Below, piece after piece: positions 25,515-36,288 of a DNA stretch of 64,000 nucleotides (positions are counted from its first letter, which is position 1; each line of letters begins with the position of its first letter). The notes under the pieces were generated by a model that saw nothing but the letters and a program-made list of their open reading frames with translations, did not search any database and had not been told where the DNA came from. Made by a program: the position numbers and the translations under genes. Source of the DNA: Paragonimus westermani (lineage: Eukaryota > Platyhelminthes > Trematoda > Plagiorchiida > Troglotrematidae). The DNA lies in NCBI GenBank assembly GCA_008508345.1, contig QNGE01000944.1:62001-126000 (forward strand), in the 5' to 3' direction.

Positions 25515-25550
25515 TTCAGATGATTGACCGCTGAGCTAATCCACAACGTC
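25515..25550 (-). repeat. tRNA-like box A stretch
   Basis: The minus strand carries GTGGATTAGCTCAGCGG, matching the D-arm/box A consensus TRGCNNAGYGG. No complete cloverleaf can be drawn. The similarity to the stretch at 23875 is limited to the D-arm, so the two could be unrelated tRNA relics. Confidence 0.35.
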
Positions 25551-27164
25551 CGGTAAAACTGATATGACCAACCTGTCATTCAAGTGAAATGTGGTCCATC
25601 CCACATACTACCCGATTATTCGATCGCGACATCATCTTACGAAGAGTGTATTTGACCTGCACATATCCTCCAAACAAACGGAAACTTCCATCACGGTGCA
25701 TCTTGATCCATCTCTCCCGATGACCGGAGCACAAAACACCACGCTACATCCAGCTGCCCATAAATTAATGTTGTTTCTTTCTTATACTGCTGTTCTAGAG
25801 GGTGCACACGTACGGAGCCTATGGATTAAATTTTCGTGTTCCGTACATATTGTCACAATGCGCTTAACACCAGACTGACCACGTGTTAAATTGAGCGTTT
25901 TTATGTTTTAAGTTTGTCGACCTCTATAATACAAGGTTTAATGGCCGTTCCCACCGAAATGTGGCGGGTGTTGCTTTCAGAATTATTTCAGACCGGCCCG
26001 TTGATTTACACGCTTTGACGCGCCAACTCTACTTATCCCTAAATTGACCAACTGGTATGGATGATTGAGTGAAGCAATGTGTGCGCGAGAGAGCTAGAGT
26101 AGCATGATACTTCCAATTTGGCACCGACGCCCGGAATGCCCCTTCACCTTTGGGCCGCATGGTCAACACACGTGCATGAGATGTTTTCACGTCATCTTGC
26201 TGCTTGCATCCGTTTAATGTGTTAGCAACTTCAGTGTCTGAATAAAGTACGCCTGTGCGGCTGAGGCTGCGGGAACTTCAGTGTCAACTGTTAACAATAG
26301 CTGGGCCGTACGCAAAACCATGTGCTTTTTCCGGCCACCACCTTGGTATCAACAACTCAGGTAGCAGCTTATACTTTAAACAAACCGCGACCTTGGACGC
26401 TTTTACGACCTGTCTAGGTCTAAGTAGAACATAAGCTCAAGGAGTTCATTTTACGTATGGTAACCTCGAACTCCTTTGCATATCATCGCAGTTGATGACA
26501 AACGATTGAAACGTTTGGAGGGCAGTTGGTCCGTTTACGGCGCCGGCTTTCCTGGCAGATACTGAATAATTGCACCGGCCTACCGAATAGGATGGAAGAG
26601 TAAACGCTTGAACAACGAGATAGTGTGTTCTGCCGATTTTTGTTGGAACTTCTGTTCGTTATGTCACCAGACCAAATGCAAAATCCAGTGACTTTGTGCT
26701 TGAACCTATGCATAGAAGAGACATCGCATGGTTTCATTCGATGTTCATGCAAGTGTGATGCCGATATTATTGACAGTATACCTAAGAAGTAAAGTGCAGT
26801 CAGTGGAGGCTACTAGGGGTTTGTTCTATCTGGTTGCCCTAAATACCTTAATCTGTTACCATAAAACCACAGACATACATCTGACTTGGAATGAAGTCAT
26901 TCCGACCCTCAGGAACAAGGTAAGAGGTCGAATTTGAATGAGAAACTTCCGATTTAGCATAACACCAGCAGGTGTTTAGAAATGAAAGGGAAAAATGTAT
27001 AAAACAATTGAGTACCATACCATTTTCAGCATGTTATGTTATTCATTTGAATCTTGCTGCTACCAGTCAATGAAGAAGATACATGTTCCAAAGAAACGTA
27101 ACTATTGACATTTAGACGTAACGTCAGTTACCTGTAGAACGAACGACAAAAATATGCTCGAGTG

Positions 27165-27707
27165 ATACTCTAGAAGAGGAAAGACACAAAATTATACAAT
27201 CCGCACACCGTAGAGAAAAAGTCTGTCTACATTTCATTGTCTTTTAACGGCGATAATGCCTCCTGGAATATAGACAACAAACTTAACGTAGCCCTAAACA
27301 AGACTTATTTTGCAGCAAAACTACGTGTCTGGTTTAACTCCATACCGATTTTGCGTCCTCAGTTGAAAGACACATTGCCTGCTCACACTGCCTCTTATTG
27401 TGTACATCATTTTGTTTGTTGCTGTGGGACGAGCTATGTAGGCCGCGTGATACGGCGACTATCCGAACGCATTCGGGAGCATCATCCGATGTGGTTAACT
27501 CGGAGCTTGGCAAAATCTTGCTTGTCTTCTATCGCTGCGCACCTAATGGAGTCTAACCACTTAATCGATCTCAGAGACTCATTCAATTTTATCTATGGCG
27601 CTCCGGGTTTACGATCAAAACATGTTAAAGAGCCGTTCTTGGTAGTCACGGAAGCCATAGCCATCCGGTTACTTTCCCCTCACTGTGTATTCAAAAACGT
27701 TTCGTAA
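27165..27707 (+). pseudogene. Penelope-like element, linker and GIY-YIG endonuclease
   Basis: The open frame runs from about 27170 to the stop at 27705. It contains the Penelope linker pattern (A-A-K-L-R-V-W-F-N-S-I-P-I-L-R) and then the GIY-YIG core C-C-C-G-T-S-Y-V-G-R-V-I-R-R-L-S-E-R-I-R-. The E-H that follows and the downstream S-S-I-A-A-H-L and E-A-I-A-I-R-L blocks are typical of these elements. The reverse transcriptase that normally precedes it is not found upstream, so this is a 5'-truncated copy inserted in the last intron of the membrane protein gene in the same orientation. The frame is intact over the endonuclease. Confidence 0.8.
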
Positions 27708-29035
27708 AAACACTTCATCTTCCATGGTCTGGTGTCCGCGTCCGCACCAAACGGATTACGTAATCATGACCACTATCTTAACAGAGATCAGTTGTGTATT
27801 GTCAGCTGTCTGTTCAAACGCAAAGCCGCATTGATCATTTCACATTCTGCCCATATATCACTGTGCACATACAATAGTATCAGTGGTATCCACCATCTCA
27901 GTCAACTGCAGAGGAATCGTTTGGTCTTCCAAAGGTTTATTGGACTTCTAGGAGCGGTAATCGCAGGCGTGTGCGCAAGATGCCAGTTTAACTGTCTGCC
28001 TCAGTGAACGTTCAGGTGAACAAAACAACATAACATCTCATTCCATAACACTGCCAGGACTATTCATTCGTGAATATTTGCATACACGTCAATGATGTAT
28101 GGTAAATAACTTTGGCGTAGACATATATTTTAGTCCTATTGTTGCATAATTGGCAGTTTTGTTTGTGATCGGTATAGTATGTACATTCGAGAATTAAAAG
28201 CAGGTCTTGACGCTAAAAAGATGACGGATCAGAAGCGACTATTGGAACAGTATGTACGCTCTGTAGGAACGTGCCACCAGAATGAATTACAGTGTACTGT
28301 TGCTCAGTGTGTATGGATACAAGTCAACCATGCAAATGACTGTACACGTTTTTACGTAACCTCTACGGGATTTACTACAATGAACAACTTCACAAACCAA
28401 GCGTCTTTCTCGATCACAACACTGTGATGACCAAAACTGGGTGAGCCCTCCATTTGCATAGGACAGAAATGGGTAAAATGATTGATAATCAGTAGATAAA
28501 TGAGAGGAAAACTGATCCACTTGTAATAAGTCTGGGATTCGACTAGAATCCCTCCAACGAAAGAAACTACATGCCAGTTGATTTATCTTGCGATCAATCT
28601 AAATACGATGACGTGTTTTGCCGGGTACAACACTTGTCAAGGATGTTAGCCGAAGCGACGTTTTACTTACTGACATTGGAATCGTTTCTAACTAGTGATA
28701 ACACAACAAAATACTTTGATAGCCGACTAGCGATCTGTTTGGTCAGTGGTAGGCTACGATGGTTATTTTTTTTTAACCTTGCAGGTTCAGTCCTTCCTTT
28801 GAAAACTAATATTTTAGATTCATAAATCTTGTTACTTAAAAATGGAAGGCTTTAGTTCTAGATGCTTCAGGATGACAGATGACATTTTTGCGAAAATACT
28901 ATTTTCGTTAACTGATTTGCAAGTTGTCTGTTGCGAACATGAACGTATTAAATTGTCGTTAGTAGTCTTAACATCGTCTGGGACCAAATGCTGTTTCAAA
29001 GAAAAACGCTGCATCTCATTTTTTTCAATTTTCAG
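27708..29035. other. Last intron, second part
   Basis: Open frames at 28179-28427 and 28571-28825 (+) have no recognised motif. The intron ends in CTCATTTTTTTCAATTTTCAG, a strong acceptor. Confidence 0.5.
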
Positions 29036-29441
29036 CATCCCTGTTTATTATACGCGTGCTGAACAGAGAACACACCAACCCAGGAGCTATACCAGACCAC
29101 TACCTCTCAGCCCTGTGGAACAGAAGCGCAGTTGTATGAATGAGTTCTATATGTCTCCGGAGAATGCTGTCACAAGCACTACTTCTAGAAATGCATCTGA
29201 CGAACTAGAGGTGAGCGATGATTATTTGTCGCCAGGCACAATCTACGAACTGTTGGATGACTCTGCTGCAAACCATGCGTTGGTTGATGATTCAGTGGAT
29301 AACGCATTCGTTCGGCCACCAGGAATCGTTGATAAAAGTGCATGTCCTTTTAGGGACAGTCAATGGACAAAGCAAAACGATGTTATCGATGTGACTATAA
29401 AACAACCTTTCAAACCTCAACTATTGCCAGACATTAAATGA
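29036..29441 (+). CDS. Terminal exon: cytoplasmic tail of the EGF membrane protein
   Basis: The first base completes the codon split by the previous exon (AA|C, Asn). The frame then reads I-P-V-Y-Y-T-R-A-E-Q and stays open for about 134 codons to TGA at 29439. The tail is polar and acidic with tyrosines in possible signalling contexts (E-F-Y-M-S-P-E, D-D-Y-L-S-P-G-T-I-Y-E-L-L-D-D). It has no folded domain I recognise. Splice phase, acceptor quality and the neighbouring transmembrane exon make the call firm, but the family is open. A tail of this size does not identify Fat, Crumbs or Notch ligands by itself. Confidence 0.75.
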
Positions 29442-29727
29442 CACTGTTGATTTTGTTCAGAAACGTTACCGCTACAAAGTGCGGTGGGTTCTTTTTAATC
29501 GATGACTTGATATTGCGTCCGTAGTTTGTTAACTGCACAGTTTATTCCGGTGATTCCCGCTTAAACCGCCCAAAATAATGTGAAGTGACCTTATGTATCA
29601 TAATTCCCCAGCTCTTCATTATTGCCATTTTTCAGTTTACGAAAATGTCCTCCTTCAGAATCATCGCTTTTGACTTTTAATTCATTTGCTTTCATGAAAC
29701 TTTCTCTAATGGCAAAGTAAATAGATA

Positions 29728-29733
29728 AATAAA
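29728..29733 (+). promoter_or_regulatory. Poly(A) signal of the EGF membrane protein gene
   Basis: AATAAA lies 287 nt after the stop codon, with AT-rich sequence around it. It is the first canonical hexamer I find downstream of the stop. Confidence 0.5.
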
Positions 29734-30097
29734 ATGATTACATGTTGCAGCTAAAGCGTCTTATAGTTTACAAAGTTTCCGCCATTAAAAATGTTATCGT
29801 GATTGCAAACTACTCTAGTTCTGTGGGTTGTATGCGACCAGATGGTTCAAAGCAATGAATATACTTACATTAGCCTTTGATTTTCATGAAGCCCCCTGTC
29901 TGCAATGAATACCGGTTTAATGGTCCTTTTTTGTCGGAACCACAGTGCTGTTGGTATTTTTTATTCGTTGTCATGTACAATCCAGACACTTATTTTGATT
30001 ATGCTTAGTACATCTTGCTCGTTTTGTCGCAGTAGTGTGTTGTCACAGGTACTCTGCATTAGTACATACTACCGGATCAATAGCAGAAATATTTGGG
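29734..30097. other. No recognisable feature
   Basis: AT-rich sequence after the gene. One open frame (29905-30105, +) runs into the palindrome region and has no motif. Confidence 0.4.
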
Positions 30098-30137
30098 CAG
30101 CTTAAGTTCCGTGGTTCGAACGACGGAACTTAAGCTG
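30098..30137. repeat. Palindrome I (14-bp perfect stem)
   Basis: CAGCTTAAGTTCCG at 30098-30111 is exactly the reverse complement of 30124-30137. The 12-nt loop itself contains the palindrome TTCGAA. It stands directly beside a second palindrome. Confidence 0.8.
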
Positions 30138-30138
30138 G

Positions 30139-30180
30139 GCTACGAAATAAGGGTTCGGATCCGAACCCCTATTTCGTGGC
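30139..30180. repeat. Palindrome II (42-bp near-perfect, no loop)
   Basis: The region is symmetric around GGGTTCGGATCCGAACCC. Of 21 potential pairs only two fail (A50/C69, and T41/G78, a wobble in RNA). It has no loop, so it could extrude as a cruciform or fold as an RNA hairpin. It is not a Rho-type or T-run terminator. Confidence 0.8.
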
Positions 30181-30274
30181 TTAGCTTTTAATCTTGTTAT
30201 AGCACGAAAGTGTTTACGCATGTTTATGAATAACAACTGAACTTTGGTCCTTCCTGGGGTCCAGAAACGAGGGG

Positions 30275-30301
30275 TAATATATTATATTATATATATGTGT
30301 C
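30275..30301. repeat. AT microsatellite
   Basis: A run of TA and TTA units ending in TGTGTC, just after the palindromes. The sequence from here to about 31384 has no further recognisable feature. Confidence 0.6.
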
Positions 30302-31384
30302 TGTCACATAATGTGCGTAGCGCGTGGAATTCTTCTGGAGTCCAGTGGTGAAGGGAAACTAGTTGAAGCGTAATCTGTAGGTTACGTTCAGCAATTATAA
30401 CTACCAAACATCCGTGTTTGAGTAGGGTGGCGTTTTGTGCAGTATTTTGCACTTTATAATTTTTATAGTTCGCTCTTTTCGATCTTATCTAACTCACTTG
30501 TACACTCCATGTTTAAACCAAGTTAATCGATTGACTCGATAATCAATACTTCACAATTTACCTCCGAGCTCGTGAGCCGTGCGTTTTCTCTGCGTTCCAT
30601 GTCGCTCGGGTACAGGTTTCGGGAGAGTTAAATATCAACGGAACCAACCATCTATTTCAGCAGAAATCTCTTAGGAACAACAATACAAATCGTATCCGTT
30701 GGAGACCCCGTTCAGTGTAGTGCAATTTCTGAACCAACGCACCTTTACGAACTATTGTGTGTCATTTTATTTCGTTTTCATCCCATTTTGGCTCCGTGTT
30801 CGTATTCGAGTATTTTGATAGTGTTTAGATCCACTACAGTAACAAAACCCTGATTAGTTGGATTGATAAGTTCAAATGCGCAGGACAAATGGGATTTGAT
30901 CATTTCTCATTTTCTATCGTTTGTTCCTTGAGAAAGACTTAACCAATGCCTTACAGAATTGCACGAGGAATGGCAAGGTGCCGAAACCTCATAACATCGC
31001 TGACGGAGAATTGAGGTCGACTGTTACTCTACTTTGGAGAGAATAAATAATGAACAGATTCTGCCGTTAGCATTTTTCTGCACACATTTGCAATTCTTCT
31101 TCGTTCACGATCTTTTATCGGACTCATTTTTTATGGGGCCGACAGATAAAAGCTTGTTCTCCCTGGTTGCATTAACCTGTGAGAGGAAGTGAATATAATA
31201 GGAGTGAATTCAGTTAGTAATGCACGGAATCTGTGCAGTGGTTTCAAATACCCGATCTCAACCGTTTGTCTTGTGTGTTATCAAATGGACGCCTGTTAAA
31301 TTCAAAAGCAGACATTGAAAACAGGATGTTGTACCGCTCTTGAAGATGATGATAAATAACAAGAACAAACTGGATCTGCGCTAA

Positions 31385-31850
31385 GTAAATATTGGTCAAG
31401 CGTTGTTTTGAAACGAATTGTCGACGTTTAGCTGGTGATCTCAGAAGGAACTCTGTTCCACTGGTTTATATCCTTATAAGGAAAGGACTGCTTCCTAAGG
31501 AAGATCCGGGAACGGGGCTTGTAAAGCTTTCCAGCATATCCTCGTCAACAGCCATTATTCGCTACGATGAAAAACTGTTTTGCTAGACTTACCCTAAAAA
31601 GAAGTAGGTAAGAACTGAGTCAACACGGAGTTGTCGCAGTTCAAGTGGGTACAGGTCAAGAATTTCTAGTCGTGACTTAATAATCATACGTATCAGGTCA
31701 GTGACCAGCTTAGTAGCCGGTCACTGAACAAGCTCAACAGCGGGTATGTCCTTCTCCAAGCTGATGTGTACGAATAGACTGGCGTACTCAAGCAGCGGTC
31801 TTATATAAACCCCGTGAAGTATGTGAAATGCTTTCCTGTCTAGCCAGGGA
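31385..31850 (-). pseudogene. LINE RT thumb and C-terminal segment
   Basis: 31630-31840 reads (minus) R-P-L-L-E-Y-A-S, E-L-V-Q, A-T-K-L-V, S-R-L-E-I-L-D-L-Y-P-L-E-L-R-Q-L-R, the post-palm block of CR1-like RTs. One stop sits after E-L-V-Q. 31400-31600 gives I-N-Q-W-N-R-V-P and F-K-T-T-L-D-Q-Y-L, the usual 'W-N-x-L-P ... F-K-x-x-L-D' end. A perfect 9-bp hairpin (31698-31706 with 31719-31727) lies within it, probably by chance. Confidence 0.7.
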
Positions 31851-32033
31851 AAGATTAGTGAACTTTTTCTACGGCCGTCTCGTGGAAGATGAGTTAGACG
31901 ACATCCAGATGCCGGGATCTTTCTTTAAAGTGATTCTTCATTATACCTACTGTGCCAGACGTGCTATTAAGGCATTGCCAAAGTCCCCATCGAGCAACAT
32001 GTATGCATACCCACTGTCATTCACTGAGAGGTT

Positions 32034-32237
32034 TCAACCATCCGACCGGCACCTGATCGCGTCAAGATCAATCTGTAATGCAGAGGGGTCACAGGCTTTC
32101 CAGATTTCTAGGTCATTTGCGTATAGAACCGCGTTGATCCATATATTACCCGGAACGTCTTTGAAATGGACAAGAAACGGAAGAGGACGTGGCGTTTGCA
32201 CCTGAGTAATCCCCGCAAACTTCGAGAGGTGAGACAA
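32034..32237 (-). pseudogene. LINE RT palm segment with altered catalytic box
   Basis: Minus-strand peptide contains L-P-F-L-V-H-F-K-D-V-P and then L-Y-A-N-D-L-E-I-W. This corresponds to the RT catalytic box Y-A-D-D-L-K-I-W with the first aspartate replaced by asparagine. The copy is inactive by this change alone. Confidence 0.75.
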
Positions 32238-32422
32238 AGGGTCTGATCAGGTTTTAACTCTGAAAGTTCTGTGGTCCTTTAAAAAGGCAATCCACCAAAG
32301 AACCTTCCCCTAAATACCGCAAGCTTCCAGTTTGTCTCAGGAGGCCATGTGAAACAGGGTCAAATAATTCCGTAATATCAAGAACCGTAGCATCTAAGGT
32401 TACGTTGCTGTCTCTGGCTCCC

Positions 32423-32767
32423 TCAGACTGTCCGTGAAGACCAGCATATTCTCTGTAAATGACCGATTATTAAGGAAGCAGTACCGAATGGAAGAAAAAA
32501 ATTGTTCAAAAAGAAATGCCCTGGGGCGGCGCGCTTTAATAAACGCTTCATTTTTCTGCACGGAAAGCTGTTAAAGCTGATTGGCCGATTACTAGTCAGG
32601 AATTGCCGGTCACCCGTTTTGAAGATCAGCACAACCTTGACTTCCTTCCATGCACAAGGGAGAATACCAGTCCGATGTGTTTGTTCAAACAGTTCATAAG
32701 GGAGTACTGCTAGACGAGCGGCCGCTTCTTTGAGAATCCTGCGGTGGACCTTGTGAAGTCCGATCAC
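32423..32767 (-). pseudogene. LINE RT fingers segment
   Basis: Minus-strand peptide shows L-K-E-A-A-A-R-L, L-F-E-Q-T-H-R-T-G-I-L-P-C-A-W-K and V-V-L-I-F-K-T-G-D-R, then N-R-P-I-S-F-N-S. This is the CR1-like pattern 'G-x-L-P..W-K-x-A-x-V-x-P-I-F-K-x-G-x-R..N-Y-R-P-I-S-L'. The downstream part of the ORF loses similarity. Confidence 0.75.
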
Positions 32768-33354
32768 GCTATGTGAATCAACCTTGTATAAAAGTTCTTC
32801 AAAATCTAATACGAAAAACTCAGCATTAAGAAGTGATTAACGAACCCTCCGCAATGTCAGTTCAGCGGTGCAACCTTGTAGAACTGCTTAATCAGCTCGG
32901 CCACAGCTAGGGAGCCCCTCGAAGTTTCTCTGTCGGGTAGTCGCAGAGAAATAGCTGAAGGCTGATTCTTTCGCACTCAACGCATATACTCAAATGGGAA
33001 AAGTTTTTGCTCGTGCGAGCTTTTCGGAAGATCTTTTAATGTATGAGTTAAGTGTGCTTAAGGTTTTTCCGTCCTCACCTATTTTGAACAATATGTGAAG
33101 CACTTCCGTCCTCTGGGTTACCCGTAGGCTCATGTTCAGAAAATAAGTGGGAATGCTCATCAAGGTGACGACGGATTGTGTGCGAAATAAGTAAGTAACA
33201 AGAGGTAGTGTGTAATTTGTGCCATACGAATTAATAATCCGTCTTCTGAATTACTCTTTGAAACGTATGATATTTCTGACTCACAGAACCGAGAGAGAGT
33301 GACACTGGATAGCTTCTCAGACCATTAAAATCAGCTTGTATGTTTCTGCTGATG

Positions 33355-33720
33355 TTACCGGATTAGGTCTGAGACGAGCAGAGGGCAATCACTGCGCTCA
33401 ATTGAGGATTTGATGGACAGTCTGTCTATGAGGTGGCCCTCATTAGGGAGGACCAGGTCCAGCGGAGAGGTAATCTGGCCAGAACAATGCCGCTTCGGGA
33501 GTTTGACACGTATGTACGCTGTCCGCTCTACCAAAATAGATAGGGGAACCCAGAATCCGCTATCACTCTTCTGAGGAGACACCGATTGTCGATTTATAGT
33601 GGGTGCGCTGGAGTCAACCGTGATAAAGAGGTGAGAAAAGCCCTGCAGCACTGGAACGTTTCAAAGGCTAATGAGAAGAACGACCTCCTCGGAGATGTCA
33701 TGTAGCTGTCTAGAGAATTC
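33355..33720 (-). pseudogene. LINE endonuclease segment
   Basis: Minus-strand peptide includes I-T-S-P-L-D-L-V-L-P-N-E-G and E-R-S-D-C-P-L-L-V. This resembles the end of an AP-type endonuclease (S-x-L-D-L-V-L-T-x-E ... G-K-S-D-H) with the catalytic S-D-H changed to S-D-C. Frame changes occur toward 33700. Confidence 0.55.
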
Positions 33721-33930
33721 ATTAGCCTGCCTGCGGTATGGTGTGTAAAATAGTTCCAAACCTCATAGTTGCATATTGCACTTAGGCTATCAGGAAAGCT
33801 CGGGTGATGTATGCTGTCCGGTTGTTTGTCTGCATATCATGACTGTGGCGCTAACCCGAAAGACATGTGTCGCATTCTTCCGGTTTACTCGCTCGTCGAC
33901 GGCCGGCCTCTAGCCTCTCCAGTCAATTGG
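33690..33930. repeat. Copy A of a 240-bp dispersed repeat
   Basis: Very similar to 47265-47515, for example GCATATTGCACTTAGGCTAT and CGAAAGACATGTGTCGCATT in both copies. A diverged partial copy begins near 49207. It is continuous with the minus-strand LINE endonuclease, so it is most likely the 5' part of that element. Confidence 0.75.
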
Positions 33931-34968
33931 CACGACGGTGCCGTTTATAGCGCTATCAGAGACCACTTGTACATTTCGTCGAATGAAGATTTGGTCTCTC
34001 TCCTCAACGGCCTTTTGTTTTTCACGTCTGTTAATTGCGTACCTGAGGAAAAACCAACGTAGTGCCACCAGCATTAAAGTTTAATGTGAGCATCACACTT
34101 ATCAGCAGTTGAGTACCGCAGAGAATAGGCGACCTGTGTTATTGTCGGCTGGGATGATGTGGACAGATGGCATGTACGCGCTTAATGGGTTGGAGTAGAC
34201 TAGTAAGAACGAGAACAGTAATACGCGCTAACAACCTCAGTCTTAATGTCGACAAATGTTGATAACAAAGGCTCCTTTAGCTCCGGCCCCCCAATGATAC
34301 TTCGAGCTGCTCTCAATTAACTTGCAACGTCTGTCCAGTGGCTGAATCTATAGTAGTTGTTTCAATAATGCAGCAACCCTCTATGAATTCTGGGTCCGCC
34401 GAGCAACCGACTTGGATCTAAAAAGTGGATTACCGTAAGGAAAGGCTCCTTAATGGTAAATGGCTAAGGTACAACAAAAATACTAAAAACTGATGAAGGA
34501 AGATAACAACAGACCCTGATGGCGAATCCACCAAATTTAAACTGTTCCAGGCGAACAAGATAAATCCAAGCCATATAATGGCAGAACCAGTGAACACGTA
34601 AATAAAAACCTAGCAGTAGGAAGTAAGGTCGAATGAGTTGCACGAGTGCAAGCTTCGACAGGTAAATGACACTCAGCTTTGGTAATTTTCCGAGGTTAGC
34701 GTTCGTCGAAGGAATGGTTTGGCGCGCGTGTAATTTGAAGTATCGTGTCAATCTTTACAAGGAAGGTTCGTAATCACTACCGAGAAGATTTTGTGTGTTA
34801 TAAGGACAATGGCAGGCAAGAAGAGACTAAACAAAAACAGAGAGCGTGGTCACCAAGCTTCCATGGGACGCATGGCGGTCGGCAAATGCTCAACACAGAC
34901 AACTATGTTGTACCGGCCCCAGACACTAGCTTATTTTTCCAACACTCAGGTGGCTGTGGGTTGCGCGT
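33931..34968. other. Unassigned, possibly more LINE debris
   Basis: On the + strand near 34210-34250 a short peptide N-N-L-S-L-N-V-D-K-C resembles a LINE RT palm, but the flanks do not continue the match. No other feature is supported. Confidence 0.3.
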
Positions 34969-35619
34969 TTATCTTCGAGGAGACATGAAACTTATGTCTC
35001 TCCTGATCGTACCGCTATTTGTTCTCAAATACAGCCCGAGGAAATGATTGCCGGCATCCTTCACACTTTTAGTTGTCACGGCCTTGGACCATAGGCCGAC
35101 GGGTCGAGGGCCTACTTTAACATGCAGGCCAGCCAACTCTACTCTGGATGCCGGTGTCTTCGCGGACCAACCTTCGGGCAACGTGGACTCACCAGGGGAC
35201 CGCGCTCTTCCGAAGTAAAAGTTCGAACAACAGCTCTGAAGAGAGAAACAATACGAACAAACATGAGCCGAAGGCCCTGTAAGCCGTGCACACGACTTAC
35301 ACAAACGACAACACAGCAGCACGCCCCGACACACAACTCAAATTCAATTCGTGCGCGCTCGCTTGTTTCGGTTGCGCGTTACACATACTATCAGTAGAAC
35401 TAGGTCACCAACCTCCATGTTTTATCCAACTTTTGTCCGCTTATGATACGGTTAGGTGAAGAGTAGGTATCCTCCGGTATAGCATATCCAAAACACATTA
35501 GCCTGGTGTTGAGCCTCCCCACCTCTCCGTGCACCTTCCAGCAAAGTGATGTGAATGTGTGGCAGGCCCCTATTTGGTCTCAAACACGAGCAGCCGTCCA
35601 GATCACCGTAGACTGTGAG
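34969..35619 (-). pseudogene. Older BEL element, 3' part of integrase (beyond the insertion)
   Basis: Minus strand, reading away from the young element: V-Y-G-D-L-D-G, C-L-R-P-N, A-N-V-F-W, M-E-V-G-D-L-V-L-L, then after about 300 unclear bases G-P-R-P-V-G-L-W, V-K-D-A-G-N and L-R-T-N-S-G-T-I-R-R-D-I near 35000. These are the ordered landmarks of a BEL/Pao integrase C-terminus. The upstream half of the same integrase sits on the other side of the young element at 41225, so the two pieces form one interrupted gene. Stops and frame changes show decay. Confidence 0.7.
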
Positions 35620-36167
35620 TATTGAATCGTTCGCTGACGAATCAAGTTCACATCGATTTACGCGTATTCTGTCGATCCAGTAAATGCCTCTCGATATTCA
35701 ACGACAGAGATAATCTATCCTCAAAACGGTTAACGAGAAGGCGCCCGTAATAGCTGGATTTAATACGATACTCGAATGTGAAAATCCTCAGAAATCAAAG
35801 AAAGAAAGTACCCGCACGACAAATTGACAACCAGGCACCGATCAACAACGGTGGACGATAAAACGGATTAAGCTCACTCAAACAAATGGTCATTGGTTTA
35901 ATCAGAGCAAAACGACTGTTCATGCATCGAGAAATGACGGAAATCATAAGTTGCTCAAGGAAAATATGAAGGGAGAATGTCTAATTTCGGTATCTGGAAG
36001 TATACAAGGCTCGGAATAGATAGGGGTAAGGGAAACGGTCAAAGTAGGTTGTGTAAGAAGAAGGATGGGTAATGTATCTAATTTGGGGAAGTGAGTAAAG
36101 CGTAGGCCACCTCTCAACATCAAGCAAACCTCAGCAATCTCAAAATAACGCAACAAACCTTGACAAA
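35620..36167 (-). repeat. 3' LTR of the young BEL element
   Basis: 548 bp, aligned without gaps to 40677-41224 with a single G/A difference (GGATGGGTAATG here, GGATGAGTAATG there). On the element strand it begins TTTGTCAAGG and ends near TTCAATA, so TG...CA ends lie two to three bases inside. Confidence 0.9.
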
Positions 36168-36288
36168 ATCAACACCGGTCCCCGAAAACCGGCTGGTTTT
36201 TCAAACTCAAGGTAGCAATGTGAACAGCGGCCAAGACCGGTTCGACGGGAGGGTCCACACCTACTGCTTTACCCGTGGTGACTGGGTG

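Larger units (their letters stand above)
23011..27164. other. Intron of the EGF membrane protein gene, first part
   Basis: No exon is needed here by phase. Two tRNA-like box A stretches on the minus strand are listed separately. The open frame 26728-26937 (+) runs into AACAAG|GTAAGA but has no recognised domain and no good acceptor. Confidence 0.5.
31385..33930 (-). mobile_element. CR1-like non-LTR retrotransposon, degenerate
   Basis: On the minus strand, pieces of one LINE ORF2 appear in the right order from 33930 down to 31385: endonuclease, RT fingers, RT palm, thumb and C-terminus. Frames change repeatedly and stops are frequent. No poly(A) or microsatellite tail was identified. Parts of the endonuclease end recur at 47265-47515. 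The pieces are listed separately. Confidence 0.75.

Noticed and set aside
30098..30180. Hammerhead ribozyme or transcription terminator
   Set aside because: No CUGAUGA/GAAA core for a hammerhead and no T-run after the stems.
35122..35397. 91-codon + strand ORF
   Set aside because: It is antisense to the old BEL integrase remnant and has low-complexity R/T/Q composition.
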